64,000 nt of DNA from Gordionus sp. m RMFG-2023 (lineage: Eukaryota > Nematomorpha > Gordioida > Chordodea > Parachordodidae). A program made the translations under genes and the position numbers. Below, piece after piece: positions 61,701 through 63,933 of this stretch (position 1 is its first letter; every line of letters starts with the position of its first letter). The notes under the pieces are model-generated. The model was not told where the DNA came from, did no database searches, and saw nothing but the letters and a program-made list of their open reading frames with translations. The DNA lies in the NCBI RefSeq assembly GCF_954871325.1, contig NC_088779.1:16928846-16992845 (forward strand), written 5' to 3'.

Positions 61701-63933
61701 ATATCTCTTATTTGAAAAAATTATTTATGAGTATGTTTGGCTATTATTGATTCTATTTTATATCTTTAATTTTAATTTACAATATGCAATATTATGAAAT
61801 AAAAAATTATTTTTTAATAGATATAATCTCGTCTTGATAATTCCGTCAGCATTTAAAATTCTCCCTCCCGTCTGTTGTTTTAAAAATGGTCTATTCATAA
61901 ACGAATTCGAATCGAATAGTGCATTATTCATATTCGATTCGTTTAAACAAATCGAATATGAATAATGATAAAATCTACTATTCATATTCTACGAATAATT
62001 AAAATGAATTTTCTCAATAAAATATATCATATCCAAATATATTGACAAATTTTTTTATTGCAAATTTGATATCAAATATAAAAAATTATTATAATAATCT
62101 GATAATAAGAAAAATGTAATCAATAATCTGATGATTAAAAAAATGTAATCAAGTTATAAACAAAATTAAAATTTAATTCATAATTCTAAGCCAATTTATA
62201 AAGCAAAGAGTTTTTCCTATATTTTCTTTTTTATATGACATTTTGACAACAAATAGTTCCAACTAAGAAAAGCCTTTCACAAGCAGTTGTTGTACCTTGT
62301 ATAGATAGGTAATCCTTAGGTTTGAATGAAACCTATTATGATTAATAAGAGAGGATGTTGCTTTGTCTTAACTTTTTATAATGCTCTTGTAATGATTGCA
62401 AGCAACCTTTTCAACGCCTTTATTAATTTGATATTGATTCCATATAATCGTTCTTTTTTTGAGAAAATTTTGTCAACTTCAACATCAGGCATAACTATTT
62501 TATCTGTGAAATTCTCCTCTATAACATAATTAGGCTACTAACAATAATTTATTGACCCTGGTTTGTATTTTAATATAATTTATGAGATTCAAAAAATACG
62601 GCAAATAAAAATTTAAATATTGCTTTTTAATATTCACATCAGAGATTTTTTAAATTTGTGCTAGTCTTTTTATAAACACATTACCTGTCAGATTGGAAGG
62701 TCATCAAATAGAAATGATTAGATTTATTAAAAGCCATTTATTAAATATTCCGAATAATTCGTTTTCTTTGGCCTCGTGATACACCGGTGATCGATACAAA
62801 TGAAATCGATCAGAAATACAAAGATAAAAATAGATAGCATGATTAATAATATAATAGATAAGTGAAGGAGCTTACCACCAGAAAAGGTGAAAGCTAAAAA
62901 GAAAAAAAAATCGAATCGAATTTTCGAATTTTTTTTGAATATGCCTAGCCTGTAATGTTTGATTTATTTTAACCCGCCCTGTTTGCTAAGAACTATCATA
63001 TTTTTCAATTCATGTTCAAATTACCCTCTATAAATGGTTTGTCGATGATATACTAGCAACCTTCAGAGGTCAAAACTTTTAGGCTCTACCTAGATTTAAA
63101 TCCATCCCATTTTCAAGCGCTGCCCAGATTTTTTTTAATGGCTCAGCCCGGATTTTAAAATTTGGATTATTTAATATAATTTTGGCGGTATTTGTATAAT
63201 TGTTTTAAATGGAATTTGAAAATATGGGCAGTAAATGAATACTTCCATTACATAATTTTTTAAAAATATTAATCGACCCGGGATTTATATTTTTTTTAGA
63301 ACATGAAACCCCCTCCTTTACAATGAATGCATTATTATATTATATTGTTAGGCATGAATATGAGTTTGATGAGAATATCTAATCCTTTTAAATTTAAATT
63401 ACATTTAAAAGAATATCAAAAAGTTCTATCTGGAAAATAATTTCTATGTTGTATGCAATATATAGATTTATTCGATGTCTAGCAATATCATTGTATTATA
63501 ATAGGTCTATAAAAGTATTAATTTTTTGCAGCAATACATTTTGCCCTATTTCATTAAAAATTTTAATAGATAACCCCCCTCCCCTAATAAATTTATTCTA
63601 CCCCCAGCTTACCCCCCTTAAAAGCTTACTCCTATCCCACTCAAAAAAAATAGGTGCAAGCTATCCCCCACTCCATTCATAAATAAAATAATATGAAAAC
63701 AAAAGGATTAATAAGATAAATTATAAAAATTAATTTAATATAATTTGGATTTGTTATTGACCAGTGATATCGGTAAAAATTAAAAGTATCTGTGCATCTT
63801 TTATAATGACATACTAAATATAATACATTACCATACAACAACAGGTTCAAGAAGAAAAATTTACTCTGCTTTCACAAAAAATCACGCTTTCAGACCAAAA
63901 TACATGTAAAATTTGCAAAAAAAGGATTAGTAG
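12833..63933 (+). CDS. VPS39: VPS39 (Vam6/Vps39) HOPS subunit, 21 exons in window, partial 3'
   Basis: Subunit of the HOPS tethering complex that promotes late endosome/lysosome fusion. In known family members Vps39 binds Rab7 and Vps11. Exons: 12833-12905, 12947-13003, 13044-13105, 13148-13190, 13236-13330, 13372-13470, 13534-13626, 13667-13763, 24511-24609, 25910-26033, 50814-50928, 51007-51136, 51192-51452, 54331-54675, 54986-55059, 55149-55247, 57220-57709, 57811-57953, 60826-61032, 61078-61212, 63845-63933. All junctions are GT..AG and phases agree throughout, giving about 976 codons. The N-terminus begins MHTAFDCIPILDKL, matching the human start MHDAFEPVPILEKL. Order: CNH/beta-propeller region (exons 1-11), clathrin-heavy-chain-type helical repeats, then the first CxxC of the C-terminal zinc finger (CKICKKRIS) in exon 21. 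The remaining zinc-finger exon lies beyond the window. Compared with human (about 886 residues) it carries extra loops, notably in exons 13 and 17. Confidence 0.97.
13764..14488. other. Start of VPS39 intron 8
   Basis: AT-rich. From about 14030 to 14300 there is a decayed relative of the MITE-G repeat (TAGAGCACTGCAAAATTC, then spaced AGCCCAAGC/GCCTGGCC-like blocks). Nothing coding is seen. Confidence 0.45.
14489..14883. mobile_element. GC-module hAT MITE (MITE-G), copy 1
   Basis: A 395-bp element bounded by TAGTGATCTGCA and TGCAGATCTCTA, with a perfect 8-bp target duplication GCTCTTAT (14481-14488 and 14884-14891). The inside repeats a module of GCCCGGCCTGGCC-type sequence followed by an A/T run (TTTTTTTTAAAAA). 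The G+C bursts stand out strongly from the surroundings. No coding capacity. Confidence 0.88.
14884..15974. other. Intron 8 sequence, no gene
   Basis: About 14970-15270 contains a loose repetition of TTCGAATACTATTTT and TATTGCAGAAATTTC. This looks like decayed short repeats. No other feature is supportable. Confidence 0.45.
15975..16711 (-). mobile_element. hAT-D element, internally reduced
   Basis: A 737-bp element flanked by the perfect 8-bp duplication ATAAAAGC (15967-15974 and 16712-16719). Both ends carry GGTCAATTGAC motifs and the right end reads, inward, CAGGGTTTGCAAGCCAG. On the - strand about 16430-16240 still resembles a hAT dimerisation block (TIPCSTSSE, then FLLKQKSI, the counterpart of the usual ILTKKRSR). 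Most of the transposase is absent. Confidence 0.82.
16806..17699 (+). repeat. Large dispersed repeat R, copy 1
   Basis: Shares about 0.9 kb with 59417-60370, starting AATAACCCGTCAAGAATGAC. The start holds a perfect hairpin CCCGTCA-AGAA-TGACGGG. Further shared blocks are GTCAGCATTGCTGAG, TCAAAAATGACGGGGAATGA and CAGGTCCAATCCATTAAAAC. GCCCAGCCC-type patches lie in its second half. No protein is encoded. The superfamily is uncertain. Confidence 0.75.
17700..17905 (+). mobile_element. tRNA-derived SINE, attached to repeat R copy 1
   Basis: Begins near AATATAGAAGGGGGCTGAGT, the degenerate tRNA-like head, followed by GTTTGCCTATGTAATGTTAAG and a tail containing GATATGATAGGAAAGTCGAT. The better preserved copy is at 27836-28140 (- strand). 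Box B is decayed here. Confidence 0.7.
17906..18940. other. Intron 8 sequence with an imperfect duplication
   Basis: From about 18395 to 18720 the block CACGCCTTTGCTGGTTAAGC recurs about 160-200 bp later as CACGCCTTTAGTGGTTTAGC, with similar sequence downstream. No gene is seen. Confidence 0.45.
20169..21533 (-). pseudogene. Tc1/IS630-like DDE transposase
   Basis: On the - strand: an N-terminal piece (about 21533-21392, NWSDEKMEFAKIW), then after a nested insertion a helix-turn-helix (NAKTIAQDLNLSIGSVYRFK, about 21000-20940), then CRPP-less linker KHRGRKMKDN. The DDE_3 core with YYDETGFNSH follows (about 20615), then PMGKRPSNKLHPSKGKNVSL, and near 20340 LPPYSQQLNPI, the usual LPPYSPxLNPIE motif. 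Stops and shifts separate the blocks: an in-frame TAG (about 20695), a TAA just before MDEFTHNYG (about 20445) and frame changes near 20640 and 20315. It is a pseudogene. Confidence 0.82.
21025..21391. mobile_element. GGTTCGG-type element nested in the Tc1/mariner transposase
   Basis: A 367-bp insertion from CAGAGATGCTAACCCGG to CGAACCCCTAG, with inverted CCCGGTTCGGTTCG / CGGGTTCGGTTCG blocks at its ends. It splits the transposase reading. It resembles the other GGTTCGG repeats at 31586, 47604 and 48414. Confidence 0.65.
22003..22785 (+). mobile_element. Unidentified transposon piece inside the right inverted repeat
   Basis: Left-arm sequence has no counterpart for this roughly 780-bp block. 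The + strand near 22080-22210 reads FATAYWKSTCDGIGGTGKR followed by SLQPPYENQI. I recall the pattern (ATSHGKxxCDGxGGxxKR, then SLQ) from transposon-encoded proteins of several invertebrates, but I cannot name the superfamily. The frame is interrupted elsewhere. Confidence 0.5.
22874..23093. mobile_element. MITE-K copy 1
   Basis: A 220-bp inverted-repeat element (AGTTTTGTTAAATAGCTCG at the left; inward from the right AGCGTTGTTAAACGGCTCG) flanked by a 10-bp direct repeat ATTATGGAAT (22864-22873 and 23094-23103). It lies inside the right arm of the Tc1/mariner element, whose left arm shows the uninterrupted sequence. Confidence 0.85.
23488..24510. other. End of VPS39 intron 8, with an unexplained open stretch
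   Basis: A MITE-G-like end, CAGAGATCGGCAAACC with GC-rich blocks, lies at about 23629-23830. From about 24297 to 24510 the sequence is open in the frame of exon 9 and reads as a Asn/Ser/Lys-rich peptide ending VYFNDPKKNIIAG. A phase-compatible AG at about 24301 could make it a longer exon 9. Confidence 0.5.
24511..24609 (+). CDS. VPS39: VPS39 exon 9
   Basis: Reads LCKDEITVLYDISNQQIIHK and VVTWTEAPIYL, matching human QDDLTVVLNEEGICTQKC and ALNWTDIPVAM. The acceptor TATAGCAG at 24510 joins in phase to exon 8, and the donor is GTAATT at 24610. An upstream acceptor would add about 70 disordered residues. Confidence 0.9.
24780..25480 (-). pseudogene. LINE reverse transcriptase 3' remnant
   Basis: In intron 9, on the - strand, in order: ENLGLKVNKQNIW (the usual LGLKIN..KT block after the catalytic core), LQTKMLRMIGGVTKIRNI (typical KMLRWMxGVTRxDRIRN), GHTMRILENYI, and SRPKLKWTHKES (the GRPKLRW block near the end of the ORF). 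These lie in several frames with stops, so this is a decayed APE-type LINE fragment. Confidence 0.72.
25495..25658. mobile_element. MITE-K copy 2
   Basis: Starts AGTGTTGTTAAACGGCTCG and ends TTTAACAAGACT. The internal TGGCAGAAAGGTTTGGACAT and AACGAAATCTCGAGGCTT blocks are shared with copy 1. Flanking duplication is not clear. Confidence 0.75.
25910..26033 (+). CDS. VPS39: VPS39 exon 10
   Basis: Reads NPYMIALLPQNIEIRTIQPK then LLIQTIPINKAKG, matching human PPYIIAVLPRYVEIRTFEPR and LLVQSIEL. Acceptor TTTTAAG before 25910, donor GTAAAT at 26034, phase 2. It is followed by the 24.8-kb intron 10. Confidence 0.95.
26034..26782. other. Intron 10 start, includes a TCGCGA-rich block
   Basis: At about 26395-26545 the motif TTCGCGA/TCGCGAAA recurs five or more times (CCGCGAAAC, TTTCGCGAAT, TGGCGAATG, TATCGCGAAA, TATCGCGATT). 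A larger array of the same motif, in the opposite sense, lies at 30500-30800. The rest is AT-rich with no gene. Confidence 0.55.
26783..27173. repeat. Tandem duplication, period 196 bp
   Basis: Two head-to-tail copies (26783-26978 and 26979-27173), nearly identical over their length (for example both hold TTCCCGGTGTCCAGATAGAA). Very few substitutions, so the duplication is recent compared with surrounding repeats. No coding content. Confidence 0.9.
27174..27835. other. Intron 10 sequence
   Basis: At 27176-27262 there is a decayed GC-rich MITE-G-like piece (ACCGCCCCGGTCTGCC, AGGCCCGGCCAG). The rest is AT-rich and without features. Confidence 0.45.
27836..28140 (-). mobile_element. tRNA-derived SINE, best preserved copy
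   Basis: On the - strand the head (28096 down to 28037) has a good A box TGGCTGAGTGG and a B box GGGTTCGAATTCC at tRNA-like spacing. A tail follows with repeated GATAGGAAAGTTGATA and AAAAATTAACATTAAG units and ATACGAAAACGTTC. Copies at 17700 and 60371 share both head and tail and also about 40 bp upstream of the head (CATATATAAGAAAGATTATA). It is not a functional tRNA gene, as no cloverleaf acceptor pairing is apparent. Confidence 0.82.
28141..28544. other. Intron 10 sequence ending in a TTAA target site
   Basis: T-rich repetitive ATTTTATTGGTTT-type sequence; no gene. The TTAA at 28541-28544 is the left target site of the piggyBac copy. Confidence 0.5.
28545..30211 (+). mobile_element. piggyBac transposon, deleted copy
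   Basis: Ends CCCTTCACTAC and GTAGTGAAGGG, each next to TTAA (28541-28544 and 30212-30215), the piggyBac hallmark. Inner repeats GGTGGGGTAAATAGGACCCC (left) and GGGGTAAAATAGACCCCACC (right) extend the inverted termini. At 1667 bp it is shorter than an autonomous element. Confidence 0.95.
28968..29812 (+). pseudogene. piggyBac transposase, C-terminal two thirds
   Basis: 28968-29195 gives IELYAGNQPEGPYKLRNKPF and RNVTTDNWFTSYELA, the DDE_Tnp_1_7 core around the second catalytic Asp. 29281-29604 gives KPEIITFYNLTKAGVDVVDQ and NRWPMTIFYNLLN with the later catalytic Asp. About 29700-29812 gives a Cys-rich C-terminal domain (ICSNCSKFICKDHM, CRECFF). Frame breaks lie near 29196-29280 and 29605-29700. 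The N-terminal part with the first Asp is missing. Non-functional. Confidence 0.92.
30500..30800. repeat. TCGCGATAAAAGTTTTGC array
   Basis: About a dozen degenerate copies of TTCGCGATAAAAGTTTTGC and TTCGCATAAAA at 20-30 bp spacing. The outer end (GCGATAAAAATTTGGTTAA) is the inverse of CGCGAAACTTTTAACCAAA at 26405, so the two blocks form an inverted pair around a 4-kb interval that includes the piggyBac copy. Confidence 0.7.
30801..31585. other. Intron 10 sequence
   Basis: Holds small fragments only: a TGATATCGGTATCGGTACAC piece at 30940, and ACGAGTAGG/ACGTTACTCGTTACT inverted motifs at 31495-31555. No gene. Confidence 0.4.
31586..32855 (-). mobile_element. hAT-F element remnant with transposase piece
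   Basis: The left end CAGGGATCCAAATCG, with AGGTTCAGGTTCGGTTCG behind it, matches the end at 48863 read in reverse. On the - strand 32139-32715 encodes LDCHRWLSTSDMLERMNELK, the RWxSTxxMLERxxELK block of hAT transposases (near the conserved RW motif), and further degraded hAT-like sequence. The right end abuts the hAT-C copy at 32856 and is not clear. Confidence 0.72.
33810..35495 (-). mobile_element. 5'-truncated LINE with restriction-like endonuclease
   Basis: Non-LTR retrotransposon on the - strand. Its 3' end is a poly(A) (T run at 33810-33819 on the + strand). Its 5' end lies inside the reverse-transcriptase domain just before the catalytic block. The body is conspicuously richer in G+C than its surroundings. 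It is inserted in hAT-C copy 2, so it is younger than that element. Confidence 0.88.
34072..35469 (-). CDS. LINE ORF: RT palm end, zinc knuckle, PD-(D/E)XK-like endonuclease
   Basis: 465 uninterrupted codons from ATG 35469 (the frame stays open upstream to the truncation, reading LFCIGINEMVK). Residues 16-22 carry the RT catalytic motif WYIDDG, followed by a thumb region. Residues about 310-345 hold a Cys/His cluster (CKHC, then HCLHCRFC and RHTNC), and residues about 365-395 hold KRPDGMSLIPW followed by LLVWDFTC. This PD...DxT pattern sits where RLE-type LINEs (R2-like group) carry their restriction-like endonuclease. The first part of the RT is missing because of 5' truncation. The absence of stops in 465 codons points to recent insertion. 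Exact clade is uncertain. Confidence 0.85.
   Translation of the reverse strand: MVKNISTNCNLPLHTWYIDDGMFCGSPHEVAKALAIINTHSAAIGLSLNEQKTEICPLHCSIPFTHNFLTTELSSLTHLGSPVGGLQSINHFFSNASSSLLHFKNISKFLPRHQAFFLLKNFYYIPKILYALRSTSIFKFPDSLKSFETSVKSLAEEILNLRFNHNSWLQASLPCKLGGIGLRSPLTLSISGFIASRLSSDSHISQLTHFPDPLLAEAQTIWDNSVVPNTPRPSSCLQRDWDTPLNEGSVAYLKSSLHDDDLTVFHQLNQGSGYEFLETIPSNNLDLLLTADELRFAIGLRLNCEIVLPYQCKHCETSVDRKGRHCLHCRFCRGRFPRHTNCNDIILRALKSAGIPSRLEPTGIFRFDGKRPDGMSLIPWSRGQLLVWDFTCIDPNAPSNHNVDALALAETRKTIKYSSIDPSFLFIPIACSTLTTFGSKALSFFKELGKRIREKTDQPKESLFF
35511..35786 (+). repeat. MULE left terminal inverted repeat
   Basis: Pairs with 40859-41154. Two copies of the 20-bp end unit. The inner limit is near TTAAATCCGCAAGATGGCG. 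Confidence 0.92.
36531..36630 (-). promoter_or_regulatory. Four tandem histone-type 3' stem-loops
   Basis: On the strand of the MULE gene, four 16-nt hairpins GGCCCTTTTTAGGGCC lie at 36615-36630, 36587-36602, 36559-36574 and 36531-36546, an exact 28-bp period. Each has a six-pair stem (GGCCCU/AGGGCC) and a UUUU loop. The one at 36587-36602 has one stem mismatch (AGAGCC). Three are preceded by CCCAAA. The Rfam-type histone stem-loop consensus as I recall it (GGYYYUUYUNARRRCC, 5' flank CCAAA) is satisfied by sequence and flank. The first hairpin starts 67 nt after the stop codon at 36698, the usual place in histone mRNAs. A purine-rich U7-binding element downstream is not evident. Function is inferred. 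Confidence 0.7.
36698..37826 (-). pseudogene. MULE transposase core domain
   Basis: About 371 codons open to stop TAG at 36698-36700. Contains IIGVDKTYNLGPL (first catalytic Asp), GSDEELGLI (second Asp), THILCTYHKKKNL (the C..H block) and NNNCESLNNVLKIKFN (the NNxxES block with the catalytic Glu), all in the usual MULE order, so the D-D-E core looks intact. The C-terminus is Lys/Arg/Ser-rich. It is preceded in another frame by TPRDIKQIRNIQFNELHK (about 37975-37828), so a one-base change in an A run near 37827 breaks the ORF. Such a homopolymer break could also be a sequencing error. Confidence 0.93.
37828..38432 (-). pseudogene. MULE protein, middle region
   Basis: About 38432-37995 reads NKENMVLKERGKKLVYGDDC then GAWTGTSTGTTKYYY, and IFIAAKPQPNPQDLVILNRY. 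After a frame change near 38010 the sequence continues as KLLGVYSRTPVCIMRQIKEK and YFTPRDIKQIRN. This Cys/Asp-containing GDDCGAW region occurs between the N-terminal OTU-like part and the transposase of related invertebrate transposon proteins, as I recall. Breaks at about 38433 (A run) and 38010 separate it from its neighbours. Confidence 0.75.
38414..39649 (-). pseudogene. MULE N-terminal protein: OTU-like/vertnin-like domain and Pro/Ser-rich linker
   Basis: 411 codons from ATG 39649. Residues about 75-85 read ADGNCFYRCLS, the OTU cysteine-protease motif with Asp and Cys present. Residues about 145-215 read GGWAQMMHLYTSSAALGKAF then SYCPPSNRG and FMWSSLN, resembling the vertnin-type extension. 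At the place where related OTU domains usually have NH(F/Y)V, this copy reads KPNYFCYL, so the catalytic His seems to be Tyr. Residues about 225-380 are a Pro/Ser/Ile-rich, loosely repeated linker (SPPISPSIKSLSSMSHLS). It ends in a stop just after an A run, beyond which the next frame continues into the transposase half. OTU domains remove ubiquitin; whether this one is active is doubtful. Confidence 0.78.
39650..40858. other. MULE 5' non-coding region
   Basis: Between the OTU-like start codon and the right inverted repeat. AT-rich, no ORF. Presumably carries the element's promoter, but no motif can be called. Confidence 0.5.
40859..41154 (-). repeat. MULE right terminal inverted repeat
   Basis: Pairs with 35511-35786. 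Three copies of the 20-bp unit containing ACCTTAGCATTCGCAGTTT. The inner limit is CGCCAACTTGCGGATTTAA. Confidence 0.92.
41396..42332. mobile_element. GGGGAGACC MITE, 937-bp copy
   Basis: Starts GGGGAGACCGGGGATGGTTG, ends TACCCCGGTCTCCCC, flanked by TA on both sides (41394-41395, 42333-42334). hAT-C copy 1 shows the empty site (ATATTAACTGTAAT), confirming a TA duplication. TTGGGACAC repeats internally. No transposase. The TA target suggests a Tc1/mariner-type relative. Confidence 0.88.
43130..43800 (-). pseudogene. hAT-E transposase fragment
   Basis: On the - strand from 43800: a zinc-finger-like CNIADCQINMKSHHGANLER, then CRPFKFIDDSCFKK (the NGRPFxLIDDxGF block), INSLYIQSNVAELALSIRQN, KLLSLKID, and QIYIITDNGANLIK (catalytic-region block TSDNGANM). 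The order is right for a hAT transposase but frames are broken. Element hAT-B has inserted at 43800 within the zinc-finger coding part. Confidence 0.8.
43801..45655 (+). mobile_element. hAT-B element, copy with both ends
   Basis: Flanked by a perfect 8-bp duplication TGTCATTT (43793-43800, 45656-45663). Ends CATTGGCATACGCAG and (inward) CAGGCGCGTACGCAG, both followed by G/C tracts. + strand transposase pieces: about 44345-44520 (MRIAESILSELKEIRANVNE, CLPRLVARQAHR), 44560-44720 (GSVEEYILDADTF), about 44885 (ERTFSFFRR) and 45277-45400 (SLDLLNIHRHLTISKDEIIE). The coding sequence has several stops and is cut by a MITE at 44920-45253. Confidence 0.92.
44920..45253. mobile_element. MITE-G copy 2, nested in hAT-B
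   Basis: 334 bp from CAGAGGCCTGCAAAAGTACC to the inverse end TACCTGCAGGTCTCTG. The interior is a run of about six modules of GGCCCGGCCCGG alternating with TTTTTTTAAAAAAATTTT. It separates the ERTFSFFRR block from the C-terminal NIHRH block of the hAT-B transposase. Compare 14489-14883. Confidence 0.88.
45664..45853. other. Short flank between hAT-B and LTR fossil
   Basis: AT-rich. Probably continues the interrupted hAT-E element, but no domain is readable. Confidence 0.35.
45854..47583 (+). mobile_element. Small LTR fossil (TRIM-like)
   Basis: Direct repeats 45854-46243 and 47141-47583 start TGTTGTAATA and end TTTTACA, with long identical stretches (for example ACATTTGTTGGCCGAAACAT). The interior is only about 0.9 kb, has many ATCGTTAATCG-type repeats and no recognisable gag or pol. 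It thus looks like a terminal-repeat retrotransposon in miniature and would have depended on another element. The two LTRs are close in sequence apart from a short internal duplication, so it is younger than the element at 900-3684. The element is broken or non-autonomous. Confidence 0.82.
47604..48167. mobile_element. GGTTCGG-type inverted-repeat element
   Basis: Left ATGAGGTTCTAACCGGTTTA then GAGGCATTTTAG; right the inverse, CTAAAATGCCTCTGAACCGG. The interior carries GGTTCGG and GGTTTAGG repeats and, at about 47840-47950, a separate piece with TATCGGATCCTATCGGCAGC. No coding region. Confidence 0.7.
48414..48863 (+). mobile_element. hAT-F end fragment, inverted relative to 31586
   Basis: Ends TTTGGATCCCTG, the inverse of CAGGGATCCAAA at 31586. 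Shared interior blocks on the opposite strand include ACTGAACCTGAACC/GGTTCAGGTTCGGTTCG and GAGTGAGACGAATTTTGA with TGATATCATACTGG. Confidence 0.75.
48864..50813. other. End of VPS39 intron 10
   Basis: Mostly AT-rich. A degraded MITE-G-like element (CCCGCCCGTCCGCCC to GGCGGGTTGCAGATGATCTC) lies at about 49658-49770. A short open frame at 50322-50522 resembles nothing I know and has no exon-like borders in phase with VPS39. Confidence 0.45.
50814..50928 (+). CDS. VPS39: VPS39 exon 11
   Basis: Reads GIYVWSATTLHLLKPRNFNN then QMNELIQIKQFELALRLT, matching human IIYVASNHFVWRLIPVPMAT and QIQQLLQDKQFELALQLA. Ends the propeller region and starts the helical part. Phase fits exon 10 across 24.8 kb. 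Donor GTAAAT. Confidence 0.96.
51007..51136 (+). CDS. VPS39: VPS39 exon 12
   Basis: Reads DISCLDDLERERAIKNIQYM and HAKTLFNQKRYKDSMYLFGR, matching human EMKDDSDSEKQQQIHHIKN and LYAFNLFCQKRFDESMQVFA. Introns on either side are 78 and 55 bp. Confidence 0.96.
51192..51452 (+). CDS. VPS39: VPS39 exon 13
   Basis: Reads DPTKVLNLYPNMLPSDFDD (human DPTHVMGLYPDLLPTDY) and WNNALLALIEYLTEMRVYF (human LEKAHLALIDYLTQKRSQL). The roughly 40 Asn/Ser/Asp/Glu-rich residues in between are longer than in human. Donor GTAATA at 51453. Confidence 0.96.
51557..54244 (+). mobile_element. hAT-G element remnant in intron 13
   Basis: CAGTGGCTTAGACAAG at 51557 and (inward) CAGTGGCGTAGACAGG at 54244 look like the two ends of one family, each followed by a G-rich stretch. 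No convincing 8-bp duplication is left, so they might belong to two insertions. A transposase C-terminus lies at 52440-52620 on the + strand. The interior also holds a 79-bp inverted-end piece (TGTAGGCACGCCG to CGGCGCACAGGTCTACA, 52746-52824). Confidence 0.68.
52440..52620 (+). pseudogene. hAT-G transposase dimerisation block
   Basis: Reads TPIENVFSTVGLTLNSRRLF followed by CPANLNNMIFIHDKNN, the hAT C-terminal block (usual form SxxSERxFSxxGLTxxxRRxxLxPxNLNxLxFIH). Only this end of the protein is recognisable; upstream frames have stops. Confidence 0.88.
54331..54675 (+). CDS. VPS39: VPS39 exon 14
   Basis: Reads YLKIIDTCLLKCYSKTNDAL, GPLLRLPKNFCDTKVCERIL and NEELVILYQRTGLHRKALNT, matching human LLQIIDTTLLKCYLHTNVAL, APLLRLENNHCHIEESEHVL and YSELIILYEKKGLHEKALQV. 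Acceptor CTTCAAG at 54330; donor GTTTGC at 54676. This is the core of the helical-repeat region. Confidence 0.97.
54986..55059 (+). CDS. VPS39: VPS39 exon 15
   Basis: Reads GPNHIDMILEYSINIIKERP followed by EDALK (human GTENLHLIFSYSVWVLRDFP, EDGLK). Acceptor TTCTTAG, donor GTATAG. Confidence 0.96.
55149..55247 (+). CDS. VPS39: VPS39 exon 16
   Basis: Reads IFTEDIPEVESLDREKILYF then LIKHSPDLIIPYL, matching human IFTEDLPEVESLPRDRVLGF and LIENFKGLAIPYL. The intron before it is 89 bp, the one after 1972 bp. Confidence 0.97.
55248..57219. other. VPS39 intron 16
   Basis: From 56548 to about 56890 the sequence starts TGTTGTAATTGTGG and resembles, loosely, the LTR at 45854 (a possible old solo LTR). 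At about 56998-57054 a G tract and the inverse end CAGGGTCAGGTGCGAAC look like a hAT terminus. The rest is AT-rich without features. Confidence 0.45.
57220..57709 (+). CDS. VPS39: VPS39 exon 17
   Basis: Starts EYIIDEWEDQNTLFHNALIN (human EHIIHVWEETGSRFHNCLIQ) and ends FRRKLRFILEESEYYMPDTL then IINFPIRG (human YRQKLLMFLEISSYYDPGRL, ICDFPFDG). Between them lie about 80 Asn/Asp/Gln-rich residues where human has only about 25, a lineage-specific acidic loop. Confidence 0.96.
57811..57953 (+). CDS. VPS39: VPS39 exon 18
   Basis: Reads LERAILFGKMSKHESALAIY and CHVLNDIPLALKHCHKYYYR, matching human EERALLLGRMGKHEQALFIY and VHILKDTRMAEEYCHKHYDR. The 101-bp intron before it has donor GTTTAA and acceptor AATTAAG. 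Confidence 0.97.
58624..58853. mobile_element. GGGGAGACC MITE, 230-bp copy
   Basis: Starts GGGGAGACCAGGGCTAGTCG; the inverse end is GGGGAGACCAGGGCTAGTCG as well, so at least 22 bp of perfect inverted repeat. TA lies on both sides. A shorter relative of 41396-42332, sharing the first ten bases of the end but not the interior. Confidence 0.88.
58854..59416. other. Intron 18 sequence
   Basis: AT-rich, no feature recognised. Confidence 0.4.
59417..60370 (+). repeat. Large dispersed repeat R, copy 2
   Basis: Follows copy 1 (16806-17699) from AATAACCCGTCAAGAATGAT to TTTCATATATAAGAA, with small indels. Same order of internal blocks, and again the SINE follows at the same point. Confidence 0.75.
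60371..60665 (+). mobile_element. tRNA-derived SINE attached to repeat R copy 2
   Basis: Head with GGTGACTGGAAAGAACG (A-box region) and B box GGTTCGAATC (60443-60452), then a tail with two copies of GATGATAGGAAAGTTGATAC and ATACGAAAACGTTC. Matches the - strand copy at 27836-28140. Confidence 0.8.
60826..61032 (+). CDS. VPS39: VPS39 exon 19
   Basis: Reads LFSTLIDPPDLIELKNLPND and SDFTSALKILLEHYDKIPIL. Aligns with human LLRMYLSPPSIHCLGPIKLE and ANLQAALQVLELHHSKLDTT. Acceptor ATTTTCAG, donor GTTGGG. Less conserved than its neighbours, but in phase. Confidence 0.93.
61078..61212 (+). CDS. VPS39: VPS39 exon 20
   Basis: 45 codons: VLEKFPSNIEIGQLYDYIIE and NHDQILKGLLYSQDIK, matching human ALNLLPANTQINDIRIFLEK and RFNQVLKNLLHAEFLR. 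The preceding intron is 45 bp. Confidence 0.96.
61213..63844. other. VPS39 intron 20
   Basis: Contains hAT-H remnants (61860-62955), a MITE-G-like piece at about 63065-63160 (TTCAGAGGTCAAAACTTTTAGGC and GCTCAGCCCGG) and C-rich patches at 63570-63680. No host gene apart from the flanking exons. Confidence 0.5.
61860..62955 (-). mobile_element. hAT-H remnant with ATTCGAATCGAAT ends
   Basis: The left part has repeated ATTCGAATCGAAT/ATTCATATTCGATTCG (61900-61990) and the right part AATCGAATCGAATTTTCG (62910-62930), in inverse relation. On the - strand at about 62290-62200 the sequence reads CERLFLVGTICCQN, which resembles the SERLFSxAGxIxxxKR block of hAT transposases. Ends are not defined exactly. 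Confidence 0.5.
63845..63933 (+). CDS. VPS39: VPS39 exon 21 (last in window)
   Basis: Reads VQEEKFTLLSQKITLSDQNT then CKICKKRIS, matching human VQEERILHQQVKCIITEEKV and CMVCKKKIG. This is the first CxxC of the C-terminal RING-like zinc finger. Donor GTATAT at 63934; the remaining zinc-finger exon is off the right edge. Confidence 0.96.

Noticed and set aside
62326-62529. + strand frame in intron 20
   Set aside because: No domain recognised, and it lies opposite degraded hAT-H sequence.
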